Assembly (NCBI GenBank): GCA_013361595.1
Contig: JABFXT010000601.1
Location: forward strand, 1-10,158
Direction: 5' to 3'
Length of the DNA: 10,158 bases
Source of the DNA: Nocardia sp.
GTDB lineage: Bacteria; Actinomycetota; Actinomycetes; Mycobacteriales; Mycobacteriaceae
Shown here: positions 1-4,893 of the stretch, one piece after another
Layout of the letters: each line of letters begins with the position of its first letter
How positions within the stretch are numbered: position 1 is the stretch's first letter
Program-made: the position numbers and the translations under genes
Notes under the pieces: model-generated
Seen by the model: only the letters and a program-made list of their open reading frames with translations
Told to the model about the DNA's origin: nothing
Databases searched by the model: none

Positions 1-722
1 GTCGGGCGGCGCCTCGTCGCCTCGTCGAACATCGGGCGGGCGGCGGCCGGGTCCCAGATCACCGCCTCCGAACCCATATCGTCGATCTCGAATCCGGCCC
101 CGGCGAGCAGACCACGCAGCAGCCGGCCGGACCTGGCATTCGGCGTGGCCTCCAGCATCGCGGCGACCAGCCGGGTGACCACTCCGGAATCGCCGGGGTG
201 CAGGATCGCGGTCTGCCAATCGCTGTCGATCAGCACCACCCGGCCGCCGGGCCGCAGGACCCGGGCGATCTCCGCGGTGGCGGCGGCCGGATCGTCGAGA
301 TGCTGATAGACGCGCTCACACCGGACCGCATCGAAATGGTCGTCGCCGAACGGCAGCCGATAGGCATCGGCCTCCACGAACCGGCACGGTATCGCCGCCG
401 CGGCCGCCCGGTCGCGCGCCACCGCGAGCATCGCGGGATTGGGTTCGACACCCACGGCCGCCCCGCCGGATCCGACCCGGCGCGCGAATTCCAGCACCTC
501 CGAACCGGTCCCCGAGCCGATGTCCAGGGCCCGCTCCCCCGGGCCGACCGCCAGTGCTTCGTGCGCCCAGCCGCGCATCCGCCGGATCCCGGGCAATGCG
601 GCCTGGAGATCGAGGGCGGTGACGAGCAGAGCCGTCGCGGCGGAGCCGGACGTCCGCTCGGCCGCGATCGCGTCCAGATGGAACGACGGCGTCCACGCCG
701 GCTGCTCTTGTTCGCTGGACAT
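1..722 (-). CDS. Class I SAM-dependent methyltransferase (3' end cut by window)
   Basis: The reverse strand is open from an ATG at 722-720 to the window edge: 240 complete codons and no stop. The glycine-rich SAM-binding motif I, ALDIGSGTG, lies at about residues 65-73. The acidic post-I strand GVEPN is at 91-95, the motif II region DAVRCERVYQHLDDP starts at 131, and the VLRPGGRVVLIDSDW strand is at 155-169. This order is typical of UbiE/Methyltransf_11-like small-molecule methyltransferases, which transfer a methyl group from S-adenosylmethionine; they usually run 250-290 residues, so little is missing. The acceptor cannot be read from sequence. The N-terminal 50 residues are helical-looking, with no signal peptide, so the protein should be cytosolic. 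It is transcribed away from the secreted-peptide gene across a 407-bp gap. No clear promoter was identified. The family is secure; the substrate is unknown. Confidence 0.9.
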   Translation of the reverse strand, partial: MSSEQEQPAWTPSFHLDAIAAERTSGSAATALLVTALDLQAALPGIRRMRGWAHEALAVGPGERALDIGSGTGSEVLEFARRVGSGGAAVGVEPNPAMLAVARDRAAAAAIPCRFVEADAYRLPFGDDHFDAVRCERVYQHLDDPAAATAEIARVLRPGGRVVLIDSDWQTAILHPGDSGVVTRLVAAMLEATPNARSGRLLRGLLAGAGFEIDDMGSEAVIWDPAAARPMFDEATRRRP

Positions 723-858
723 GGGTCTCGACCGTAGCGGGAGTACAGCGCCGTCCCGCGCCGTGACGATATCGGTTGGGTGGAGTTTCGCGCCGGAGCC
801 CGAGATATCGGCCGCCGGAGATCACGGCGGGGGCACAGCGGCGGAGGTCCGGCCGACC

Positions 859-900
859 GGGGATTCGGATCGACGTCGGCCCCGCGGCGATCGAATCCCC
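859..900. repeat. Long inverted repeat / stem-loop
   Basis: The left arm GGGGATTCGGATCG (859-872) pairs with the right arm CGATCGAATCCCC (888-900). That makes 13 base pairs with a single bulged G at 868, closing a 15-nt loop. No T-run follows on either strand, so it does not look like a classical intrinsic terminator. It lies in the middle of a divergent intergenic region. It could be a cruciform or RNA hairpin, or a pair of sites for a dimeric DNA-binding protein. Confidence 0.6.
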
Positions 901-971
901 CTGCACTCCGGTTCACGGCGGGCCTCTCGGTGCCCCGGTCGAGCGAATCACCTGCGGGCGGCACCGATTCG
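862..971. repeat. Four copies of a GATTCG core in alternating orientation
   Basis: GATTCG occurs at 862-867 and 966-971 on the plus strand and, as its complement CGAATC, at 892-897 and 943-948. Three of the four copies are followed by NTCG in the oriented sense (after one extra G in the first copy). The first two copies form the stem described at 859-900; the last two form a looser 6-bp pair. They may be regulatory sites for one of the divergent genes, but CG/GATC-rich words are common in such genomes, so this is tentative. Confidence 0.3.
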
Positions 972-1045
972 ATCTTCGGACTGCCTTTGCCTCAGATAAA
1001 CTGAAACGTTCGTGCCTCTAACCTGTTGAGAGAGAGCGAATCTCG

Positions 1046-1076
1046 TTGTAACTCTCTCGCACGGGCCGAATATATG
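1046..1076 (+). promoter_or_regulatory. Candidate promoter of the secreted-peptide gene
   Basis: TTGTAA at 1046-1051 resembles a -35 element and TATATG at 1071-1076 a -10, with a 19-bp spacer that is longer than ideal. The spacer begins with the CTCTCTC arm of the GAGAGAG/CTCTCTC dyad, so a regulator could bind there. The predicted leader would be roughly 45-50 nt. Other placements of the -10 within GAATATATG are possible. Confidence 0.35.
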
Positions 1077-1093
1077 ACAGCGTAACGATCCTC

Positions 1094-1111
1094 GTCCCCA
1101 ATTGTGGGGAC
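1094..1111 (+). promoter_or_regulatory. 5'-UTR hairpin next to the ribosome binding site
   Basis: GTCCCCA (1094-1100) and TGGGGAC (1105-1111) form a perfect 7-bp stem around the tetraloop ATTG. It ends 6 nt before the Shine-Dalgarno sequence GAAAGGA (1118-1124) of the secreted-peptide gene. It may stabilise the mRNA 5' end or affect ribosome access; as DNA it is also an 18-bp dyad that could be an operator. Confidence 0.55.
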
Positions 1112-1129
1112 ACCAACGAAAGGAACACT

Positions 1130-1375
1130 GTGAGATCCAGATTCAGCACCTTCGCCGCCGCCGTCTCCATCGCCGCGGCCGGCGTGGGCGTGGCAGCGGG
1201 TGCCGCGTCCGCCGCTCCGCTGCCGCTGACCGATGTGTCACCGGTCAACGACGAAGGCACCGGCGCAGCCACCGGTTCCGCCGATCAGCTGCTTCCGGTG
1301 CTGCTGCCCCTCCTGCTGAGCGGTTCCGCCGGGGGCGATGCAGCGGCCGGTGCAGGCGCCGGCGGCGGCGCGTAA
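1130..1375 (+). CDS. Small secreted Ala/Gly-rich protein with signal peptide
   Basis: An 81-residue protein of unknown function. The GTG start at 1130 is chosen because GAAAGGA (1118-1124) sits 5 nt upstream and because a complete signal peptide follows. Basic MRSR is followed by a hydrophobic Ala-rich stretch (about residues 7-24) and an AxA-type cleavage site, ASA, before APLPLTD (cleavage near residue 28). The mature product would be only about 53 residues: a short polar segment, a hydrophobic stretch LLPVLLPLLLSG (about 54-65), then a Gly/Ala tail ending GAGAGGGA. There are no cysteines, so it is not a lipoprotein or disulfide-knotted peptide. Tiny exported proteins of this type are common and mostly uncharacterised in Nocardia and mycobacteria. 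It has its own leader hairpin and a strong downstream terminator, indicating a monocistronic, possibly well-expressed unit. Confidence 0.8.
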   Translation: MRSRFSTFAAAVSIAAAGVGVAAGAASAAPLPLTDVSPVNDEGTGAATGSADQLLPVLLPLLLSGSAGGDAAAGAGAGGGA

Positions 1376-1386
1376 GAGGTACACCC

Positions 1387-1452
1387 GTACGTCTCCCCGT
1401 CGATATCGCGGCCCCTGTTCGCCGGGCGTGGCCGCTCCGGTGAGAGACGTAC
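1387..1452 (+). repeat. 9-bp inverted repeat in the 3' untranslated region
   Basis: GTACGTCTC (1387-1395) and GAGACGTAC (1444-1452) are perfect complements 48 nt apart, inside the stretch between the secreted-peptide stop and the strong terminator. They could close a long-range stem in the 3' UTR. Function is unknown and chance is possible. Confidence 0.3.
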
Positions 1453-1500
1453 CGCACCACCCAAATCTGCGTAGGCTCTGGAAAATTCATCCGTAGCCGC

Positions 1501-1544
1501 CGGTCCCGGAAGGCGCTCACAGCCTTCCGGGACCGTTTCTTCTC
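1501..1544 (+). terminator. Strong intrinsic terminator after the secreted-peptide gene
   Basis: CGGTCCCGGAAGGC (1501-1514) and GCCTTCCGGGACCG (1522-1535) form a perfect 14-bp stem with a 7-nt loop, followed by the T-rich TTTCTTCT. This is the clearest Rho-independent terminator in the window. It acts on plus-strand transcripts about 125 nt after the peptide stop codon, and the stem could also help stop minus-strand transcription from the TetR gene. Confidence 0.85.
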
Positions 1545-1781
1545 CGGCTCCCTTTCGCCGGGATTTCGCTCGAGCGATGCGGCCGAGCACCCGCATCAGG
1601 CCGACATGCAGCGCATAAGTCGCGTCCGCGGCGCTCATCCAGCCGCCGCGGTTCGCCTCGGCGGCCGCGTTCGCGAGCGATCGCCGACGGCCACCGGATG
1701 GATCGCGCCTAACCCCGACCGCCCGATCCGCCGCCAGGGCCGACACCACGGGCCGAATACGTCCGGCGGATCCCGGCGTGG
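1536..1781. other. Gene-free stretch with a coding-like minus-strand segment
   Basis: No complete gene is seen between the terminator and the TetR stop. On the minus strand, one frame between about 1770 and 1550 has strongly G/C-biased third positions. It reads like a helical protein segment, for example SLANAAAEANRGGW and then MSAADATYALHVGLMRVLGR (ATG at 1638-1636). No Shine-Dalgarno is apparent. Staying open, the frame runs into the terminator and then antisense to the secreted-peptide gene, so a real C-terminus is unlikely. I do not recognise a family. It may be the remnant of a decayed gene. Confidence 0.3.
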
Positions 1782-2438
1782 CTACCGGTCGCGGACGGTA
1801 GCGCGGGGCGCCGGAGTCATGGCGAGCGCTTCGGGGACGGCGGCGAAGACATCGCGTACTCGGCGCGCCAGTGCGGCGGTATCGGTTTCGCGGGCGCCGT
1901 CGCTCCACACGTCCAGGGCGCGATGGAACGCGGCGACCACGATATCGAGCGCCAGCCGCGGACGCGGATCGGCGGGAAGGCCGATATCGAAACGGTTGTG
2001 CAGGATCAGCAGGGCATCGCGGACCGTCCGGTCACAGAACTGAAGGTTGTTCGCCGCCATGGCGGGGGTGGATTGCGCGAGCCGGTGACTGCGGGCGGCT
2101 CGCTCGGCCCAGCCGTCCGGCGGCATCCGATCCAGCGCCGCCAGCACACTGCCCTGCACCGTCCCGTACAGCGTTCCGGCGGATTCGCGGGTCGCGAGGT
2201 CGTCCAGGAAAGCGGCCCAGAGATCCCGCAGTGGGGCCATGGCGACGTCTTCCTTGCTGGTGAAGGTCCGGAAGAAGGTGCGTTTGGAGACGTCGACGGC
2301 ATCGCAGAGTTCGTCGAGGGTGGTGTTGTCGAACCCGTTCTCCGCGAACAGTTCCAGAGCGGTGTCGACCAGTGCCTGCCGCGTGCGTTGTTTCTTGCGT
2401 TCCCGCAGCGGCAGCCGGTCGCGCGCAGCGTCGGCCAT
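1782..2438 (-). CDS. TetR/AcrR-family repressor, divergent from the MDR reductase
   Basis: A 218-residue one-component regulator when started at the ATG at 2438-2436. In-frame GTG codons at 2444 and 2459 would add 2 or 7 residues, and none has a well-placed Shine-Dalgarno, so the start is uncertain. The N-terminal TetR DNA-binding domain covers about residues 12-60: basic RERKKQRTRQ, the helix ALVDTALELFAENGF, and the helix-turn-helix TLDELCDAVDVSKRTFFRTF followed by SKEDV. The remaining ~150 residues are the helical ligand-binding and dimerisation half, which is variable in this family and gives no ligand. It is divergent from the reductase gene at 2575, and the spacer holds a perfect palindrome. 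The usual behaviour of such pairs suggests that it represses itself and the reductase and is released by a small, probably electrophilic or quinone-like, molecule. That ligand is inference. Confidence 0.92.
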   Translation of the reverse strand: MADAARDRLPLRERKKQRTRQALVDTALELFAENGFDNTTLDELCDAVDVSKRTFFRTFTSKEDVAMAPLRDLWAAFLDDLATRESAGTLYGTVQGSVLAALDRMPPDGWAERAARSHRLAQSTPAMAANNLQFCDRTVRDALLILHNRFDIGLPADPRPRLALDIVVAAFHRALDVWSDGARETDTAALARRVRDVFAAVPEALAMTPAPRATVRDR

Positions 2439-2470
2439 GGTCACAGCGTAACCACTCACGCCCCTTGTCC

Positions 2471-2498
2471 GCTATCGCCTCTTGACGCCAATTGCCAC
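2471..2498 (-). promoter_or_regulatory. Candidate leftward promoter of the TetR gene
   Basis: On the minus strand GTGGCA (2498-2493) resembles a -35 and GATAGC (2476-2471) a weak -10, with a 16-bp spacer. The -35 lies within the right half of the palindrome as read on that strand, so the TetR dimer would cover it. Transcription would begin near 2464, a few bases before the GTG at 2459, leaving a very short leader. Confidence 0.35.
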
Positions 2499-2511
2499 TT
2501 AGTGGCATTTT
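2482..2511 (+). promoter_or_regulatory. Promoter of the MDR reductase
   Basis: TTGACG at 2482-2487 is a near-consensus -35. With an 18-bp spacer the -10 would be CATTTT (2506-2511), a moderate match. The palindromic TetR site lies almost entirely in the spacer, the classic position for steric repression. The leader to the ATG at 2575 would be about 57 nt. Confidence 0.55.
2493..2507. promoter_or_regulatory. TetR operator (15-bp palindrome)
   Basis: TGCCACTTAGTGGCA consists of two perfect 7-bp arms, TGCCACT and AGTGGCA, around a central T, embedded in the AT-richer divergent spacer. Its length and symmetry suit a TetR dimer, and it overlaps promoter elements facing both ways. It is the only strong dyad I see in the 2460-2574 interval, so assigning it to the adjacent TetR is a strong inference. 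Confidence 0.75.
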
Positions 2512-2574
2512 GTCTCGGAGGCCGTGGCGCACTCGGCACCACCGGATTCCTCATGACTCGAAAGGTGCGGTCAT

Positions 2575-3504
2575 ATGCGCGCATTGGTCATCGATCGTTC
2601 GGCTCCGGCGGGCCTACGTATCGGCGAGGTCGCCGATCCGGAGCCCAACCCGCACCAGGCGGTGATCCGGGTGACCGCGACATCGCTCAACCACGGCGAG
2701 GTCCGCTTCGCCTGCCGCGACGCACCGCAGGGGTCGGTACCGGGCTGGGACGCGGCCGGGATCGTGGAGCGCGCCGCCGCCGACGGGTCCGGGCCGGCCG
2801 CCGGTACGGCGGTGATCACGCTCGGCTGGGACGGCGCCTGGGCGGAATACCGCGCGGTCGACACCGATCTGATCGGGACGGCGCCCGCCGGCGCGGAGCC
2901 GGCGGCGCTCGCCACGATTCCAGTCGCCGCCACCACAGCGCTGCGCGCCCTGCACCGGCTCGGCCCGCTGCTCGGCCGCCGGGTACTGATCACCGGAGCG
3001 ACCGGCGGCACCGGGCGGTACGCGGTCCAGCTCGCCCGGCTCGGCGGCGCTTACGTTGTGGCGGCGACCGGCGATCCGGTCACCCACGGTCCGAGCCTGC
3101 GCGAGCTCGGAGCCGACGAAGTCGTCACCGGCACCGGTGATCCGGCCACCCCGGTCGACGGCGCGATCGATCTGGTCGGCGGCGCCCATCTCGTCGACGC
3201 CTACCGACGCCTCGCCGCGGGCGGGACGGTGGTGGCGGTCGGCCATTCGGCGGAAGCGGACGAAACGTTCCCGTACGGAGCGTTCTTCGGCGACCAGGGT
3301 CGGCACGACCGGTCGGTCACCTCGTTCTTCCTACTGGGGTGCGCCGATCTCGGGAGGGATCTGACCTGGCTCGCCCAGCAGGTCGCCGACGGCACGCTGC
3401 GGCCGAATATCGCCTGGCGGGGCGAATGGACCCGGTTCGGCGAGGCGGCCGAGGCACTGTTGTCCCGGCGCCTGCACGGTAAGGCCGTCCTGGAAGTGTC
3501 CTGA
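2575..3504 (+). CDS. Zinc-free MDR-family NAD(P)H quinone oxidoreductase-like protein
   Basis: A 309-residue medium-chain dehydrogenase/reductase. ATG at 2575 has AAAGG (2561-2565) 9 nt upstream. The N-terminal GroES-like half includes SLNHGEVR (residues 37-44) and PGWDAAGIV (56-64), characteristic of the quinone-reductase branch. The Rossmann nucleotide-binding loop is [18 protein letters not shown] (137-154), and LGADEVV (179-185) is the usual strand after it. The C-terminal [10 protein letters not shown] (299-308) is also typical. The catalytic-zinc and structural-zinc cysteine clusters are absent (only Cys47 and Cys256 are present), so a zinc alcohol dehydrogenase is unlikely. Members reduce quinones or activated C=C bonds with NAD(P)H in the cytosol. 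It is divergent from a TetR gene and probably repressed through the operator at 2493-2507. The exact substrate is not deducible. An LLM oxidoreductase follows, with its own promoter. Confidence 0.88.
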   Translation: MRALVIDRSAPAGLRIGEVADPEPNPHQAVIRVTATSLNHGEVRFACRDAPQGSVPGWDAAGIVERAAADGSGPAAGTAVITLGWDGAWAEYRAVDTDLIGTAPAGAEPAALATIPVAATTALRALHRLGPLLGRRVLITGATGGTGRYAVQLARLGGAYVVAATGDPVTHGPSLRELGADEVVTGTGDPATPVDGAIDLVGGAHLVDAYRRLAAGGTVVAVGHSAEADETFPYGAFFGDQGRHDRSVTSFFLLGCADLGRDLTWLAQQVADGTLRPNIAWRGEWTRFGEAAEALLSRRLHGKAVLEVS

Positions 3505-3550
3505 TCACGGGTCCGCGGGCGCGGAATCCCGTCCGGACGACCCATCGTGC

Positions 3551-3579
3551 TTGCGGCGGCCGGTTTCCCGACCTATAGT
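3551..3579 (+). promoter_or_regulatory. Promoter of the LLM oxidoreductase
   Basis: TTGCGG (3551-3556), a 17-bp spacer and TATAGT (3574-3579, five of six consensus bases) make a good housekeeping-type promoter. Transcription would begin near 3586, giving a leader of about 113 nt before the GTG at 3699. It separates this gene from the reductase operon. Confidence 0.7.
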
Positions 3580-3597
3580 CGCCGTCAATCGATCGGT

Positions 3598-3678
3598 GCT
3601 CTCCAGAAGTACAGCCGCAGAGCGGGAGCCCGCGTCCGCACGAATCCGGACGATGAGTGGGCGGCACTGTTTGCCCAC
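3598..3678 (+). promoter_or_regulatory. Structured 5' leader with successive stem-loops
   Basis: Within the predicted leader several stems follow one another: GCTCT/AGAGC (3598-3602 with 3619-3623), GCGG/CCGC around GAGC (start of the arm at 3622), GTCCG/CGGAC (around 3635-3652), and GTGGGC/GCCCAC (3657-3662 with 3673-3678). The last ends 8 nt before the AGGAGG ribosome binding site (3687-3692). Some alternatives compete, such as GCTC with the later GAGC. No known riboswitch consensus was recognised. It may be an uncharacterised cis-regulatory RNA or simply GC-rich structure. Confidence 0.35.
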
Positions 3679-3698
3679 CCATTTTCAGGAGGAATTCC

Positions 3699-4547
3699 GT
3701 GCACATCGGACTCGGATTGCCCATCGCCGACCCCGCCGCCCTGCTCGACTGGGCCCGGCGCGCCGACGCGGGGCCTTTCTCGACACTCGGCCTGCTCGAT
3801 CGCCTGGCCTACGACAATCCCGAACCACTGGTGGCGCTGTCGGTGCTCGCCGGCGCCACCACCCGGGTGCGGGTACAGACCGAGGTCCTGCTCGCCCCGC
3901 TACGCGATACCGCGCTGCTGGCCAAACAGGTGGCCACACTGGACCGCATGTCCGGGGGCCGGCTGGTGCTCGGCCTCGGCGTCGGCGGTCGCGCCGACGA
4001 TCATGCGGCGGCGGGTGTCGACCTCGACCACCGCGGCCGCCTGATGGACGAACAACTCCCCCGGCTACGCGCGCTGTGGTCCGGTGAACCGTTCGGCGCC
4101 GAATGCGGTCCGATCGGCCCCGCCCCGGTCCGGCCCGGCGGGCCACCGATCCTCATCGGCGGCTTCCGGCCGGTGGCGCTGGCTCGGATCGCCCGCTGGG
4201 GCGACGGGTTCCTCTCCGCGGCGCCGGCGCAGTGGTGCGAGGGACTGTTCGATTCGGTCCGCCGGTCCTGGCGCGAACACGGACGGGCGGGCGAACCCCG
4301 GATCGTCGCCCAGGTGAATATCGCGATCGGACCGGCGGCCGTGGTCGATGAGGCCCGGGCGGCGGTCGGCGCCTACTACGAGTTCAGTGGCTGGGCGGAG
4401 AACACGGTGTCGGGGATGCGTACGACACCGGCGGAGATCCGGGCCGCGATACGGCAGTTCGCCGATCTCGGAGCCGACGAAGTGATGCTGTACTGCTATG
4501 GCACCGATCCGGAACAGGTCGACCGCCTCGCGGACCTGATCGGCTGA
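3699..4547 (+). CDS. LLM-class (probably F420-dependent) oxidoreductase
   Basis: A 282-residue luciferase-like monooxygenase superfamily protein. GTG at 3699 is chosen over an in-frame ATG 42 nt upstream because AGGAGG (3687-3692) is ideally spaced (6 nt) and the family's first strand HIGLGLPI begins there. Conserved features: GPFSTLGLLDRLAYDNPEPL (residues 25-44), RVRVQTEVLLAPLRDTALLAKQ (56-77; the AP-R-ALLAKQ helix), the signature LDRMSGGRLVLGLGVGG (81-97), and PPILIGGF (149-156). Actinobacterial members of this type usually use the deazaflavin F420 and less often FMN to oxidise or reduce small organic substrates; the cofactor choice here is inferred. The protein is short for the family (300-340 residues is common) but has no gap in the core. 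It has its own promoter and structured leader and may act with the preceding reductase. Substrate unknown. Confidence 0.9.
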   Translation: MHIGLGLPIADPAALLDWARRADAGPFSTLGLLDRLAYDNPEPLVALSVLAGATTRVRVQTEVLLAPLRDTALLAKQVATLDRMSGGRLVLGLGVGGRADDHAAAGVDLDHRGRLMDEQLPRLRALWSGEPFGAECGPIGPAPVRPGGPPILIGGFRPVALARIARWGDGFLSAAPAQWCEGLFDSVRRSWREHGRAGEPRIVAQVNIAIGPAAVVDEARAAVGAYYEFSGWAENTVSGMRTTPAEIRAAIRQFADLGADEVMLYCYGTDPEQVDRLADLIG

Positions 4548-4557
4548 TCGGTTCCCC

Positions 4558-4602
4558 ACCGCGATCGGCGCGGACACCACATCCGGCCGCACCGATCGCG
4601 GT
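4558..4602 (+). terminator. Candidate terminator after the LLM gene
   Basis: ACCGCGATCGG (4558-4568) and CCGATCGCGGT (4592-4602) are perfect 11-bp complements. The 23-nt loop can form a small inner stem, GCGG with CCGC (4570-4573 with 4587-4590). It starts 10 nt after the stop codon. There is no U-tract, so it would be the U-less type suggested for actinobacteria, and its efficiency is uncertain. Confidence 0.5.
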
Positions 4603-4644
4603 TCGGGTCGCACGATTGCCACCGGCGCCGGCCGGGCCGACTCT

Positions 4645-4665
4645 GCCGCCGACGGCGTCGGCGGC
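4645..4665 (+). terminator. Compact GC hairpin between LLM and SulP units
   Basis: GCCGCCGAC (4645-4653), loop GGC, and GTCGGCGGC (4657-4665) make a perfect 9-bp stem. A smaller stem, GCCGGA/TCCGGC (4674-4679 with 4692-4697), follows. Both lie before the MerR-type promoter. They may reinforce the separation of the two units; no T-run is present, so a terminator role is a guess. Confidence 0.35.
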
Positions 4666-4715
4666 CCAGGGCTGCCGGAGACCACTGAGTTTCCGGCCAC
4701 TCCGGCGGACAGCAG

Positions 4716-4746
4716 TTGGAACTCTCCCCTTACGGGAGGGTAGAGT
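4716..4746 (+). promoter_or_regulatory. MerR-type promoter/operator (19-bp spacer with dyad)
   Basis: The -35 TTGGAA (4716-4721) and -10 TAGAGT (4741-4746) are separated by 19 bp rather than 17, the hallmark of promoters that MerR-family activators untwist. A dyad fills the spacer: positions 4721-4746 pair symmetrically at 10 of 13 positions, with outer arms ACTCT/AGAGT and inner arms CCCT/AGGG. The second gene of the downstream operon encodes a MerR protein, so autoregulated activation is the natural reading. Transcription would begin near 4753. Confidence 0.8.
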
Positions 4747-4893
4747 TGCCGCGCCGAGTGCTCGCCGACCGCAGATGTCCGGCGGACGTGGCCGGTTCCC
4801 GGGTTCCGGACCGACCCGCGTCCACCCGGCTTCTTCCGATAATTCCCGCGGTGCACCACCGGCCCGCGCGCTCGGCGAACGGAGTCAGCCCCA
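4747..4893 (+). other. About 140-nt 5' leader of the SulP-MerR operon
   Basis: From the predicted start near 4753 to the SulP GTG there are about 140 nt without a recognisable gene. A GATAAT hexamer (4838-4843) could be a second -10, but no -35 is visible at the right distance. An ATG-initiated frame from the AGATGTCC near 4772 overlaps the SulP start out of frame and looks like a shadow; a short leader peptide cannot be excluded. GGAG (4881-4884) is the SulP ribosome binding site. Confidence 0.4.

Larger units (their letters stand above)
723..1129. other. 407-bp divergent intergenic region with inverted repeats
   Basis: No reading frame here looks like a gene on either strand. The part next to the methyltransferase is very GC-rich and carries the inverted repeats listed separately (859-900 and the GATTCG cluster). 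From about 980 onward the composition becomes AT-richer, with a purine/pyrimidine dyad GAGAGAG (1030-1036) and CTCTCTC (1052-1058), a likely promoter, and a hairpin just before the secreted-peptide gene. An additional 7-bp inverted repeat, CGGTGCC at 928-934 and GGCACCG at 960-966, flanks part of the GATTCG cluster. The region probably holds promoters for both flanking genes, but only the rightward one could be suggested from sequence. Confidence 0.6.

Noticed and set aside
230..964. Several long open frames on both strands overlapping the methyltransferase and intergenic region.
   Set aside because: They are out-of-frame shadows: low-complexity Arg/Pro/Gly-rich translations without domains, typical of high-GC DNA.
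1923..3140. A 405-codon plus-strand open frame across the TetR gene and the reductase.
   Set aside because: It runs antisense through the TetR gene, across the operator and out of frame into the reductase; the translation has no domain and becomes an Arg-rich run.
3657..3698. The longer LLM start at the ATG at 3657.
   Set aside because: It would place the start before the ideal AGGAGG (3687-3692) and add 14 residues that do not resemble the family; the GTG at 3699 fits both.
3106..4483. An identical 17-mer, CTCGGAGCCGACGAAGT, in both the MDR reductase (3106-3122) and the LLM oxidoreductase (4467-4483).
   Set aside because: Both copies encode the common motif LGADEV in unrelated folds with the same preferred codons, and the flanks do not match. 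Convergence is enough to explain it.
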